From assembly GCA_034766995.1 (NCBI GenBank), contig CM068315.1, forward strand, positions 20,136,344-20,200,343: a stretch of DNA of 64,000 bases, given 5' to 3'. This DNA comes from Acanthacorydalis orientalis (Eukaryota; Arthropoda; Insecta; Megaloptera; Corydalidae). A model generated the notes under the pieces. The model was not told where the DNA came from, made no database searches, and saw only the letters and a program-made list of their open reading frames with translations. Positions 51,048 to 63,870 of the stretch are shown one piece after another. The stretch's first letter is position 1, and every line of letters begins with the position of its first letter. The position numbers and the translations under genes were made by a program.

Positions 51048-54000
51048 GGAGAAAGAGAGAGAGAGAGAGACATATATAATATCTATATAAATATCTCACC
51101 TGCAATAAAAATTTAATAATGTAATTTAAATCTAATTCTAAAAGGGATCAAAGATGTTATTTGTTCATTGAGCTGGAAAGTTCTACCTCATACAGCTAAC
51201 ACTGAATCTAGCTCTGTCAGATTATCACCTGATTGATACTCATTTTAAAACAATGGAAAAGGTTCAAAAATGCATTGCAGACTTCAACAACTCAATGCTG
51301 CCATCTTTTTTCGACATGGGATTCATCAGTTGCCTGACAGAGTAAAGTTATACAAAATAAAGGCGGATATTTTGAGAACTGAATACATTTCAATTCTCAA
51401 AATATCCGCCTTTATTTTGTATAACTTACTTAATACTTACAGATAGATGGAATAGGAAAATTAATTTTCTATAAAAATGGCACTAAATTAATTTGTACAT
51501 TTGATATTATTGATTATTTTTGATTGTTATTTATATGTTTTTCGATGGTAATGCCATCATCTTTAAAGTGCTAAGTTATCAAAAAATCTGATTTTGCAAT
51601 AAATTCATGCTCTAAAGATGATGGCATTGCTATTGAAATGCATACAAATGATAATATAAAGTAATCAATAATAATTTACTAAATATTTTTGATTGAAGAA
51701 TTTTGGTTTGTGAAGTGAAAAAAGAATTCATTTGTGAAAGTAAATTTAGCTACAATGTTAGAACTATCTTTATGATGTAAATGTTTATACAAAAGAACAC
51801 ACTAATTCTGACAGCATATGTGTATATATTAGATAATATTTATTGCCACTGATGTTAACTGTTTCTTAAAATTTTTGAGTTTGTTAATAAAATTATTGCA
51901 TGTATACAGATGTACATTTCAAATATTATTATTTTCAATGATGACTTGGCTTTACATTAAATTTATCAACCATCATTTACTGGTCATCAAAATTAACTTT
52001 TAACAGGTAACTTCTATACATGAATAATAATATGTATGTATTATAATAATAATTATATTACATACTTATTTCTGTCTATTATGACAAGTATGAACAAGTA
52101 CTGTTTTATAAATTCTGACTTTTTAATTTTCTCATGACCACACACGAACAGAAATACTGTACACACATACACCACATATCAATAATATATAATATAAAAA
52201 GGATATTATATGCCCCATGGTGGATGTCCTCCATTTATATAGAGAACATAAGTAAACCCATCCTTGCAACGACCTCGTATAGAATAATAATATGGCAGAA
52301 ATGAATGCAGGCGAAATCTGAAAAAGAAAAGATATAATTACTTTTTTTTTCAATTTAATCCTGTAACTTTAACCTAGGATGCCCCAACAAAATTTCATTT
52401 TATCATCTACGTATTCATTCTTGTTTTGCACAAATATGCAAACTTACATGTGTGTTGTGTCAAAGTCATTACATGAACAATTCCTATGCTATTATGTTGG
52501 CATTTGAAAGCGGAGTGTAACGGTAATTGCGATGTTATGCATTGACCAAACATCGCCTAGAGCAAACAAATACCACAGTAAAGTATACATTAATCAGTGT
52601 ACTTAATTATTATTTTACTAGTTATAAGTTCTCTCTACAGCGAATGAAAATAATTTCAAAAATTTATTGTTTTTCTTATGGGGTAAAATTAGGGAAATCA
52701 ATCACTTAAATGAAAATCAGAAAAAATATGTTAAGAGGTGTACACAATGTTTTCCTAAAGACATATCAAATTTCAATTTTCTAAATTATTTAGTTTTTGA
52801 GTTCAAGTGTTCAAATTTAAACACATTTACTTTTACTATATATATCAGATATCAAACATCTAATTTTAATCAAATTTGTGAACAGTTCATGTGCTATTTA
52901 CTACTACTTTTTAAGAGGTTTAATAATAATCGAGATATAAATTATTATGTAAATTGAATTAAATACAATAATTTTTTCAAACATTTAATATTTTAATACT
53001 TGTATTTTCTAAAAGAATGATAATTTATTTTTTTTCAAATAGATAATCTGTTTATATTCATATTCGCTAATAAGAATTACACTTAATCTTTAACACAAAC
53101 AATATAGAATCAAATCTTTGACATTAACGGAATAATTTCTTTAACTAAATCTGTTTTGATTAAATTTTATTTAATTTTTTTTGAACGTATTTATTTATGT
53201 AATACAGACATAAATAAAATAAATATTGTTACATAAATCACATTTATGTGCTTGTAAACTGTAAAATATTTTTAATTACTATTTAATTACTTAAAAATGA
53301 TATAAACCTGTTTTTATTGACACTTTCACGGCGGGCGTCATGTATGCGTGACTTTGCCTGATAGCGGTTTTCGGCTGGCATTAGACGTGTCTAAGATGTC
53401 GTTCTCGTGACAATCTAAACTGAACATGATATCTTATGTTTATTTAAAGTACAGAGCGAGATAAAAATGACTAAATCCACCACTAGTGGTAAGTATAATC
53501 CATCTATAGCATAACAAATAAAAGGAAAGGTTGGACTGACATTAGCAATATAGAAATGAAAAAAATATCGGCCTTATCATTCTAATATATTTTGTGAAGA
53601 AGTTTAAGAAAGATGATTACTGGTCCACACATCTATTACTTCATAAATCGATTTCTATTACTTCACAATGAGCAGAGACATATTCCGTCAGATATGAAGA
53701 TACTGGCACTTCAATAACAATGAAAATAATTTCGAACAGTATACAAACCAGAAAAAGAACTGTCCTTTGACGAAAGCACCATACCTTGGAGGAGAAGACT
53801 AATTTCGAACATACAATCCAGCCAAAATCACAAAATACGGAATATTAGTATGATGGTTTGCGAAAGTATCACAGGATATATTTGCAATTTCGAAGTATAT
53901 TGCACACAAGGATATACACTGAATATGACTATATTTTCACTATTAAACCAATTCATACATTTATGGCATATTATAATAATTATCCATATATCTATATGGA

Positions 54001-56786
54001 TAATTACTATAACAGTGTACAAGTCACACAACAATTACTATAAAATAGAACAGATGTGTGCGGAACTATAAGGAAGAATAGAGGTGTGCCAGCTTGTCTA
54101 AAAAATGTAAAATTAAAAGAAAATGTTACAATGTTCCGTAGAAAAAATAATGTACTGGTGCAAGTATGGAAGACAAAAAAAAATTATCTTACATATGATA
54201 TCAACAATACATTTTGCAAATACAATTAATGTTAGAAAGTCCAAAAGGAACAAAAGCCGATATATGCAGTAGAAAATAATAAATACATGAAAGGTGTAGA
54301 TTGTGTCTATCAATACCTTTCCTACTACGCAATTTTTCAAAAAACCAAAAAATGGAATAAAATCAGTTATCATAAATGTGTTTTAGATTGGGTGCTGCTG
54401 CCTGAGCAATTGTAAAAAGTTCCCATGGATAATGAAAGTTCCGCATCTAAAACTTCCGCCGTGAAAATGTTGATATACTTTTGAACACCTCGTGTATGAT
54501 CAGCACCTTATTTAGTCAACCAGATCAATATCACTCATTACATATTCAATTTGGTGTTGCATAAATATTATTTATTTTATGTATTTTTTTAATTATTCAG
54601 TGTTTTTTTTATAAAAAATATCATCCCAGCTTAACATGTTGACGCCAGCACGTACCACCAGTGGTACAAATGTGGTTATCCATTCAGCAAAATACAAATT
54701 ACAGCACTGGCGTCAAAGTGTTAAATAAGTAATTAATATCTCATTCATGAATGGAAACTAAATTTTTAATATTTTGAAATGAAGTGGAAATTTCAAATAA
54801 CTGTTTTTAAACTACATTGTTTTTGAAAGTACATCGAATTATCCATTTAACCTTTTCAATTCTGGTGATCACAAACATATCTTCATATAGATTATCATTT
54901 TTACAATTATATTGTAATTATTTTATAACTATTACTATATGTATATTTTTGTTAATATGTTCTTAAGTAATATATTGCAGCACACTCTTTTGTTAAAATC
55001 GGAATAGCCTTTTTTCAATCAATTTTCAAAAGATTTCCTTTTATATAACTACACATTTAATATTTCTGAATACTTTTAAAACAAATAATTGTTTTTTGAA
55101 AATAATGAATCATAGCTATAACATTAAAATTAAGAGTTAAGAAAACATTTATAGAAACTGTAATGAAAAGTTATAATGGATGTACATAAATCACAAATAG
55201 AAATATTATTTATGGTAGAAAACATATTGATTTGAATGAATAAAAACATAAATTATAGGTTGAAAATATAGTTAATCATTTCAAATTTAAAACTTAATTT
55301 GAAACTAACCTTCTACGCTCATAAAACAATATCGCAGCAGAATTAGTTGTAAGCACATGAAGAAATATTGCCTTGACTCGTTTTCTTTCCACAGTAGTCA
55401 AATGTCCTATCAAAGAATCGAGTAAAAGCGAAGCGATTCCATTTCTTCGATACTGTTTAGACACACCGAGTGACAAGATATAACCGACTTCAGAAGATTT
55501 AGCATACGCTGTCGGTAAAATACCCTGATCTTCAGTATTGAGTTTCAAGTACGGTTTGATTTCCGCAACAATGAGTCCTATTATCACTTGATTATATACA
55601 GCTGCTAAAGCGTAGAATCGAGCACTAGACGTTATATCTTCGTACCTACAGAACGGTTAAATTAATTTTTATGATTATACAAAATTTATTATCGCAATTA
55701 AAATACACAAAAAACATATTTAATATCCATAACGATGATCACCTGATTCACACAAATCATAATTTTCAAATTATACTAATTACCAATTAATCTTCCTCTT
55801 CGAAGTGAAAAAAATCCACATAGTACAGGGTATGGATAATACTCCAGAGTTCTTCTTAAATGAAACATTTTTTCAAGTAGAAAATGGTTTTTATAGTATC
55901 TGAACAATTGTTTTACATATTATCATTTACTTATTTGCATATTAACAAATAAATTTGTCTTTGTAGAATTTTGAAAACTTTTTTCATAATATAAAATGAT
56001 GCTGTAGTTCATTTCAATAAACAATCCATGAGAGATGACTAGTCATTTTCCAGTGTTTTCAAAATAAAGTTTATACATTTATATTTAAATTAAGAAATGA
56101 AATTATTTATAATTCAATATATAAAACTAATAATTCACTAATAAAAAATAAGGAAAAACTAGTTTTTTTTTGTACTAATAATTGAAGAATACTGAATCGA
56201 TTGCAATGTTAAAATCAATTCAATAAGGGAATATTATTTTTTCTCTTACTTGTATCTAGTAAATATGGTTTTTGGTCTATACAACACCACAAGTATAACT
56301 GAAATGATACATTATTTTTATGGCTTAAGAGATATGAAATGTGAGCTAAATTAATAAACTAAGAATCAAATTATTGTAAAAAATGTTGATGTGGGGTGTC
56401 AAACACCTATTCACAGGAGTTGAGCTAAAGTAATAAAGTTAATAAAAAAAATTACCACGAGAGAGGATAATCTATTGGGAACCAATCTTGGCAAAGAGCA
56501 CGAACTTCATCTAGGTCAGATGGGCATAAAAAACGTAGCTGTACATCCGCTAATGAACACAGTGGTACCTGCCCTACATCGGTAGACCCTGATAACCTGC
56601 ATGGCTGCTCCGTACTGACCTTGTCTATTGTTTGATACCTAAAAAAATTAATTAATCCCAACATTTTTTTATAATAAAATAAATTTAAAAGTGTATGCAT
56701 AAATGTATGTGTATATAAATATGTTTGTGTATGTGCATTCATATACACACACACATATATACATATTCATATACATATATGTATAT

Positions 56787-56880
<94 letters not shown>

Positions 56881-57025
56881 TTATATTTATATTAAATTTA
56901 TGTATACATACTACTGCTAATAAAAACATTAAAAAAAATTACAAAAGAAAGATGTCATTCGGGAACTTTTATGTTTATGAATAAGTGGGCGTTGCTAAAT
57001 TGCCTTACCAACTAAACCCAGCCAT
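50568..57025 (-). CDS. NAA60: N-alpha-acetyltransferase 60 (GNAT), 5 exons with a U12 AT-AC intron
   Basis: Golgi-associated GNAT enzyme (NatF) that acetylates N-termini of transmembrane proteins using acetyl-CoA. Exons in transcript order: 57009-57025, 56456-56638, 55310-55645, 52207-52317, 50568-50760; total 279 residues. Seen: [27 protein letters not shown], then WYEDITSS, the acetyl-CoA loop [14 protein letters not shown] (Q/R-x-x-G-x-A type, about 131-138), [14 protein letters not shown], and [10 protein letters not shown] followed by INGGHPPW. The C-terminal [24 protein letters not shown] is amphipathic/hydrophobic, as expected for the membrane-anchoring tail. Exon 1 (ATG plus 14 nt, donor GTAAGG) is inferred only from phase and splice-site quality. 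Intron 4 is AT-AC. Intron 3 contains a piggyBac relic; intron 1 a (TA)n tract. Longer than the human protein (242 residues) mainly at the N-terminus and tail. Confidence 0.92.
50967..51072. repeat. (TG)n(TA)n(GA)n compound microsatellite
   Basis: Inside the U12-type intron of NAA60, about 200 bp from its 3' end. Confidence 0.97.
51165..51388 (+). mobile_element. mariner (mauritiana-like) 3' fragment
   Basis: Matches 27450-27700: TGTTCATTGAGCTGGAAAGTTC, the decayed [11 protein letters not shown] third-Asp block and [23 protein letters not shown] text. It ends in the hairpin at 51345-51427. Confidence 0.75.
51345..51427. repeat. 39-bp hairpin at the end of a mariner fragment
   Basis: Arms 51345-51383 and 51389-51427 are complementary over 39 bp with one mismatch and a 5-nt loop. 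The left arm is the mariner 3' terminus; the right arm repeats it in reverse. Confidence 0.93.
51489..51775. repeat. Foldback repeat family, copy F
   Basis: Inverted halves: GATGGTAATGCCATCATCTTTA (51543-) against TCTAAAGATGATGGCATTGC (51610-), plus the shared ATTATTGATTATTTTTGATTG motif and its inverse. Lies in the NAA60 U12 intron. Confidence 0.8.
53317..54724 (+). mobile_element. piggyBac-like element relic in NAA60 intron 3
   Basis: Left TTGA (decayed TTAA) then CACTTTCACGGCGGGCGTCA; right (inverse) CACTTTGACGCCAGTGCTG next to an intact TTAA at 54721-54724. Broken frames read [22 protein letters not shown] and [19 protein letters not shown] (the piggyBac D-E-S-M block), followed by KYGI..W and [21 protein letters not shown]. 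Multiple frameshifts; an internal inverted repeat with ACCACCAGTGGTAC lies near the right end. Confidence 0.88.
56742..56880. repeat. (CA)n/(TA)n microsatellite in NAA60 intron 1
   Basis: TACACACACACA, ATACATATTC motifs, then about 75 bp of TA. Confidence 0.97.
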
Positions 57026-57807
57026 GAATTAGCCTAGCCATATAACTAGGCGAACATTTCGTTAACAAAATCCACACATATTCACTTTGTACTGACAAAA
57101 ATTTACATCACAATAATATTGGATTTTGATCAACAATATTAACTATTGGTTAAGGTTTCTGTCGAATACACATCAGCCTTCTTGACATTTTTCGTATTTA
57201 CATTAAACTTAACGACGAAATTACACTATTAATAAACTATTCACAGAATTATTAAGTCATTATTCCACAGAGTTCTCTATTGAGATCAAAATTTATATTA
57301 TTAGACATAATATATAAAAATTGATATGCTAAACTGCTGTAATTGTTATGTAACATCGCTGTGACTAAGGGCATATGAAAAATTTCAAAAATGCATAGTT
57401 GTTGAAAATTGTACGATTTTTCTCTTATTCATTCTTAGAATGAATGTAAAAACTGAAATCGGTTCTCTGTACCATTTAAGAAAAATTATAATTTCAATAT
57501 CCAGAATTTTTGTTATGGAAAAACAAACCTGTTAAATACTAAAAAAAATTTAAAAAAACTAAATTATTTTAAAAAAATAACATTTTCAAACCATATATAG
57601 GCATTTACTAATTGGTATCGATAATATTACAAAAACGGTCCTATTATTTTTACTTTAATTTCTCGTACATATATATTAAAAACCGTTATATATCTGATAC
57701 AAATAATAATATAAAAATAATATAGAATTATTCATAAAACACATAATATTTATTTTTATCACAACTAAGTATTTTTATAATGTTATTTAAAATTATATTC
57801 TAAAAAA

Positions 57808-57866
<59 letters not shown>

Positions 57867-58435
57867 ATATGGTAAATTGTTTCTGCGGCTTGGTGCTCTA
57901 AAGATGATGGAATCGCCATTAAAATACGCATAAGTTAATCAAAAATGATTGATAATGATTTATTGAACATTTTTGACCAAAATATGTTTATGATTTATGG
58001 GGTAAAGAAGGATTCATTTATGAAAATTAAATATTTGTTTTAAAGCGAAAAGAAAATGTGTTTATTACACTTAAGAAAAGTAATTTCAAAAATCTGATAT
58101 AAAAATTATCTTACCTGATGATGACAAAGTAATAGAAGTGTACGCATTCAATCAGTAAGTGGAAAAAGAAAGAATTTTAAAAATGAGCATACCTTGACTT
58201 CTATCATAATGCAAATCTTACTTCATCTATGTGCACATGATGTCATAGATGTCAGAGCAAGTGACTTGTCAAATGTTCATATATTTTCAGTGTGTTTACG
58301 TTTTAGTGTTTAAGATTTACGATAATTAATTTATTTTTATTAATTAAACTAGTAAGATAATATTTAAATATATTTAATTTGCTCTTAAACGAACTAATTT
58401 ATACAAAGAATATCATTTTTTATTACGAATTGAAA
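57026..58435. promoter_or_regulatory. Divergent intergenic region NAA60/MIPEP
   Basis: NAA60 (minus) and MIPEP (plus) start codons are about 1.4 kb apart, facing away from each other; both promoters should lie here. It holds a (TA)n tract (57809-57862) and a half copy of the foldback family (57885-58040). No core promoter element could be assigned. Confidence 0.5.
57885..58040. repeat. Foldback repeat family, half copy G
   Basis: TGCTCTAAAGATGATGGAATCGCCATT, then TAATGATTTATTGAACATTTTTGACCAAAATATG and TGGGGTAAAGAAGGATTCATTTATGAAA, matching the right half of copy F. Confidence 0.75.
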
Positions 58436-61400
58436 ATGAAAAACAGAATATTAAGATTATATTCTCGAATTTATGAAATAAAATTAAAAAATAGACGTTT
58501 TATATCATCGTGGTCACCGTTAGCTTTAGCTTTTAATTCAAATCGGACAAGTAATATAAATTTGAATATTATGAAAAATAATACGGTATGTGGAGTAGTA
58601 TATTTAATTTATAAAATAATAAAGTAGTAATTCATTTAGGGCTTATTTGGTTGGGATCAACTACAAACACCAGACGGTTTCTACTTATTGCAAGAAAATT
58701 GCATAAGCAAAACGTACTCATTAATAAATGAAGTTTGTAGTAAGAAGCGTAACCGTAACATGGTTGAAATATTCGATGAAATGTCGAACACGTTATGTCA
58801 AGTTGCCGATATGGCCGAATTTGTACGTCTCGCTCATCCTGATTCAAAATTCAGTAGAGCAGCGGAAAATGCACACGTTAGCATCTGCGGAACAGTGGAC
58901 AGGTATTGAAATGTGTGTGATTATCATCGGTTAAAATTTAACGTATTTCCGTTTAGACTGAATACACATAAAGAACTGTATGACGCACTGCAATCTGTCA
59001 TGAAAAATGGAGATGTGTTTCCGATGACTGATCTTGATAAGCACGTGACTGACCTTTTCATATTCGACTTTGAACAGAGTGGTATACATCTTCGAGAAAA
59101 AGATCGTCAGTTAGCCGTTTCGCTTAATGATCACATCTTGCAAAATGGACAACGGTTTGTTGCAGGAACTGTATCACCGAGAATAGTTTCAAAAGACCTT
59201 ATACCACACAGTATCAGTGATCTGTTAGTATAACTGGTTTGTACTATGAATTTATTTTATCAAAGTAGTATTGAAAACTATTGTAATTGAAAAATAGATA
59301 TTATATCGGACTCTTTAGTATATAAAGCCATCTTTAACAGAATTCAAAAATATTAAGAGGTTGCATTGAAAGCCGCTGTTTTTTGTGTTCTTTGAGGATT
59401 TATTTCATTTACAAAATGTGTGAATACATTAATCAAAGTATTTGCCCTCGGAAGCTATGACTTTTTCCCACTTTTCTGGCAGAAATTGAATTCTACAATA
59501 AAATAATGGTCTGTCTTTTGAGCCAATCCATTAAGCAACCCAATTTTTGACTTCTCCATAATTATGGAAATGTGTATCTTCCGAAGCATGTTGCATCGAT
59601 CAAAACATCATCGCTTGGGGCCAGGTTCCGAGTATATGTAGGGTGCGGGAGAACCTCCCATTCGAGCTCCGTCAGTGTTTGTTTCACAGGTATAGCAACA
59701 TGGAGCTGAGTGTTGTTATGGAGAAGAATCACTTTTTTGCGATTTGATGCAATTGATGGTCGTTTTTGCATCAAATTATCATTCAAATGCTTCAATTGTT
59801 GTCGATAACATTCATCGCAGTCACGATACTCCACAATAAACTCTTCTTTTGATGCGTTGCAAGCAAAGAAATCGAAATATTTAAACGATTAGCAATGGCA
59901 TTTTTAGTCGATTCATGTTGCAGCCAATTCCATTCTTTCTGGATCTTTCCCATGACTTGTAAATGTCGTGAAATGGTTGATTTATCGACTTCAAGCTATT
60001 GAACAAATTCTTTGAGTGTTTGAGTAGGGTTTTCTTCCAATAGAGCTTGCAGTTGTTCATTTTCTAACTTTTTTGATTGACCTGGCTGCTGTTTGACATT
60101 AACATCACAATCACCACTTTTAAATCGGCAAAACCAATCTCTACATATTATTTCTGATGGAGCAAATTCACCATAAGTTTTCACAAGCAATCGATGAGCT
60201 TCAGCTACACTTTTTTTCAAATCAAAGTAATGTAGAAGTACACATCGAAAAAACAACTTATCATGTTCCATTTTAATTCGGTTATGAAAAAGCACTTGTG
60301 TAAACATAGGATGGTGTCTGATGACTGAATTTTAGTGGGAAATGTTTACACTTCAAAATGACATAAGAGACATCTATCATTGCTCCCAGTATATGCACCT
60401 AGAGCCATTTACACATGAACAGCGGCTTTCAATGCAACCTGCTATTAAAATGAAACCAATGAACACCAATTGAAATAAACAATGACATAACATTATCATG
60501 CATTTTTAATGTAATTGCTTACATAATAGTCCCTCATAAATAATTTATTTCTTTAAATATCTAGTGTTATTTTTCAGTGTTTATATAAAAAAGTTCTTTT
60601 TATTATTTCTTTGATCTCTTACAGATATGAATATATTTATAAAATTAATGTATTATTTATATGAATGCTATTTATTGTATATAATATCTTCATTATTTTA
60701 CATATATTTTTGTTCTGTAAATTGACTACTTGAAGTATGTAAAATTATTTTACTACAGAATTTATTATATTTAAAACATGTAACTTGAACCATTAAGTCT
60801 TATTTATTTCATAAATATTCCCTTTTTTTCTTATATGAATTATGTTAAATGCCATAAATTACAATAGTGGAAACTGTTATATAAAATAGATACATTTAAT
60901 ACTAGTATCTATCAGCTTTAGTTGATATAACATGGACTGTACACTGTTCTTATACAAGCCACAAGTCACCAATGATTTTATTTCTTTTAATGGAGATCAT
61001 GTTTTAATTAATCACGATAATTTGACAATATTAAAAATGTAAAGACATTGAAATAAAATTATTCTAAACAAAAAAGTTATAGAACTATATAAGATAAATA
61101 ACTTACAATTGAGAATAATTCATAATTAAGTACTCTATATTACAACAAAGTTACAATTGTAAATACAATACACAATGTAAAATAAAAGTTTATTTAGTTA
61201 AATATATAATGGAATTTTATAAATTTTTTCTTGGATTGTACATCTTTTATCACATATTATTTTATTACTAACATATAAAGTCAATTAATACCATTTTATT
61301 TAATGAAACAATCAATTAAAAATTATAAATTTCATATAATTATCAACTCAAGCCAATACATGGTATTGTAAATATGTCATCTTTTATTTGTATGGTTAAT

Positions 61401-62705
61401 GTTAAAAGTGTCCTCTATTGTAGTTTATAGTATTTGGTTACATACATAGTATAAAATGAATGTGAAAATAAATTTGTTTCTATAGGTTGAGTTTTCCATC
61501 ACAAGGCACAAACTTCCATGTCTCTAGTTTATATGCCGAATCTGGAAATCATTTAATACGAGAGATGGGGTATAAGCTATTTTTATTACCAGATGCTGAA
61601 CAAGACTTTTTAATCGATACAGTATTGAGTTCAAGACATCGACTCGCACAGCTTTGTGGTTTTCCAACATATTGTCATCGGTAATATTGTTCATTAATCC
61701 AGTATCAATTGATGATATATGCTTAAATTGAATCATTCTTAATTTAGTGCAGTAAACGGTAGTGTTGCGGAATCTCCGGAATTTATCTTACAGTTTCTAG
61801 ATACGTTAAATAAACGATTACGGTCTCGTGCTGAGGACGATTTTAAAACGATGGGTTTGATGAAAGCTCGAGATTGTTCAAATAATTATACAAAAGTCGA
61901 ATGTTGGGATACATATTATTATACAAACAAAGCGAAGAAAAAGTTCTTAGGCGGCGATAGTTCAGAATTTGCACCTTACTTTTCATTAGGTAGTTGTATG
62001 GAAGGTGAGTTAGTTATTATAAATTGATAATGATCAATCAAAATCACAAACATAATAGAATTTTTATTGCATGTGTTTCAGGATTGAATATACTTTTTGA
62101 TAACTTATATGGTATAAAACTTGTTAACGTCGACCCACAACCCGGTGAATTATGGTTTCCTGATGTATATAAACTTGAAGTGGTCCATGAAAATGAAGGA
62201 CTGCTTGGTTATATATATTGTGACTTTTATGAACGTGAGAAAAAATCAAATCAAGACTGTCATTATACAATTCAAGGTGGAAAACTACTTAAGGATGCTA
62301 CTTATCAAGTGAGCCTATTGTGCATTTTTTCATTTATCTTAAAGGTATTCATTGCACATTTTGTTACAGAAACCTATAGTTGTTGTTATGTTAAATTTAC
62401 CATCACTGCGTTGGTCACGTCCAGCATTGCTAACGCCCAGTATGGTAGATACATTGTTTCATGAAATGGGACATGCGATGCATTCAATGCTTGGTAGAAC
62501 ACTTTATCAACATGTAACTGGTACACGTTGCAGCACAGATTTTGCCGAAGTGCCTTCGATTTTAATGGAGTACTTTTCATCAGACCCGAGAGTACTTAGT
62601 ACGTTTGCAAAACATTTTCAAACTCAAGACCCAATGCCAAATGAAATGGTTTCGAGACTGTGTGCTTCAAAACAGTTATTTTCTGCAAGTGAAACGCAGA
62701 TGCAG
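58436..62705 (+). CDS. MIPEP: Mitochondrial intermediate peptidase (M3 zinc peptidase), 5' seven exons; 3' part beyond window
   Basis: Matrix metallopeptidase that removes an octapeptide from imported precursors after MPP cleavage. Exons 58436-58585, 58640-58902, 58957-59223, 61486-61680, 61748-62004, 62082-62308, 62370-62705 join in phase to 565 residues; a donor GTAAAT follows and the remaining exons lie to the right of the window. The N-terminus ([20 protein letters not shown]) is basic and amphipathic, fitting a mitochondrial presequence. Matches to the family run throughout: [53 protein letters not shown], and the zinc site [14 protein letters not shown] (His484, Glu485, His488) with third ligand Glu513 in DFAEVPS. 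Most introns are tiny (54-77 bp); intron 3 (2.3 kb) holds a mariner. The exon-3 donor is taken as GTTAGT at 59224, because only that choice keeps the frame. Confidence 0.95.
59358..60440 (-). mobile_element. mariner (mauritiana-like) in MIPEP intron 3
   Basis: TIRs AGGTTGCATTGAAAGCCGCTG and the inverse ending at 60440. Minus-strand frames encode the N-terminus [44 protein letters not shown] (60307-59996) and a C-terminal part [40 protein letters not shown] (59834-59562). The first-Asp segment between them is missing, and the second catalytic Asp reads Asn (HNN). Inactive. Confidence 0.9.
60441..61485. other. Remainder of MIPEP intron 3
   Basis: AT-rich sequence, nothing recognised until the acceptor TTTCTATAG at 61485. 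Confidence 0.6.
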
Positions 62706-62834
62706 GTAAATTGTTTTTACTATATGTAGCCAGTTTAAAATTGTTAACACTCAATCTGAAGAAAAAATTATTTCTGTGTATATACATAACACAAATTTTA
62801 TTAAATTTATTTATTAAAAATATAATTATAATCA

Positions 62835-63870
62835 TCATCATCAGCTTCTGTCAATCCACTGCTGGATAAAGGCGTCTTCCATGATTTTCTATTTTGTACA
62901 ATTCAATGCCCCTTCCACTGATTTCCAATAAAAATTTTAATTTCCTTATCCCACCTGTTCATTGGCTTCTTTCTTGGTCTTTTTATATTTCGTAGTTTCT
63001 AGTTAATAATTTCTGTTGTCCATCGATTGTCTTCTTTTCTTGCAACTTGCCTCGCCCATTTCCATTTCAGATTTTACTCTTCTTATTACATCTGTGACTC
63101 CTGTCTGTTTTTGTATCCATTCTATTCTTTTTCTTTCTCTTCTTGTTATTCCTAGCATGCATCTTTCCCTATTTTTCTGTATTGTTTGGATTTAAATATC
63201 GAGGTGTTTTATCCAAATGAGCTCCATTCCATTTTTATTCTCCTGTTTACTTCTTCAGTAAATGATCCATCTTTGTTAATAAGCTGGTCTAAATAGACGT
63301 ACTTCAAACTTATTCTATTTCTGTTCATCGGTCAACTGTCAATTTTCTTCGGGTAGATAAATGCATTGGACATTTTTGTTGTTGTGGGGTTCATGTTTAG
63401 GCCATTTTTTGACTGGCAACATCTATTCTTTTATCCTCTTTTGTAGCTCTTCCAGAGTACTTGTGATGATAACGATATCATCAGCAAACCGGAGGTGACT
63501 TCATTTTTTGCATTTTATTTTGATTTCGTTGTCCTTCCAGTTGAGTGATTTCAACACTTCTTCTAATACCTTTATACCTTTCTGGATTTTTATCTTCTTT
63601 GTTTTTTCCTGAAGCTTCATTGTCAAAGTTACGTTCTTGTAGATGTTATCTAGCAATTTGATGTACGTGTCCTGTACGCCCTGGTTCTTCAATGCAGATA
63701 TGACCGATTATGTGATAATAGAGTCGAAAGCCTTTTCATAGTCTATGAATCCAAGACACACCGGTATTTGGTATTCATTTGATCAGCTAATTTCTTCCCT
63801 AGCTACCTGAATGTAATCTGTTGTACTAAATCCGCTTCGAAATCTTGCTTGTTTCCTTGACTGCAAAATC
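62835..63870 (-). mobile_element. RTE-clade LINE, 5'-truncated copy in MIPEP intron 7
   Basis: Begins at its 3' end with (ATC)n (reverse of (GAT)n), then on the minus strand encodes decayed versions of the tail and RT of the 42282 element, e.g. KNQGVQDTYIKLLDNIYKNVTLTMKLQEKTKKIKIQKG (63692-63575) and EVLKSLNWKDNEIKIKCKK. It runs up to CAAGATTTCGAAGCGGATTTAG-like text near 63840-63870, where it is truncated. Antisense to MIPEP. Confidence 0.88.

Larger units (their letters stand above)
50761..52206 (-). other. U12-type (minor spliceosome) AT-AC intron in NAA60
   Basis: On the minus strand the intron opens with ATATCCTTTT, the canonical U12 AT-AC 5' splice site, and closes with AC. Just before it stands TTCCTTAAT, one base from the ideal U12 branch-point consensus TTCCTTAAC, with the branch A about 11 nt from the AC end. 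There is no usable GT-AG alternative: joining here, and only here, gives ...HPPWGI-Y-DYMKYW in frame, which aligns with human ...HPPWTILDYIQHL. Confidence 0.93.

Noticed and set aside
52667..52957. 96-residue plus-strand frame in NAA60 intron 3
   Set aside because: AT-rich, Asn/Phe-biased translation with no homologue recognised and no splice support.
58632..58847. Minus-strand open frame opposite MIPEP exon 2
   Set aside because: Shadow of a strongly conserved plus-strand exon.
59224..59230. Alternative MIPEP exon-3 donor at GTATAA (59228)
   Set aside because: It would be phase 0 and break the frame into exon 4; GTTAGT at 59224 gives phase 2 and [11 protein letters not shown].
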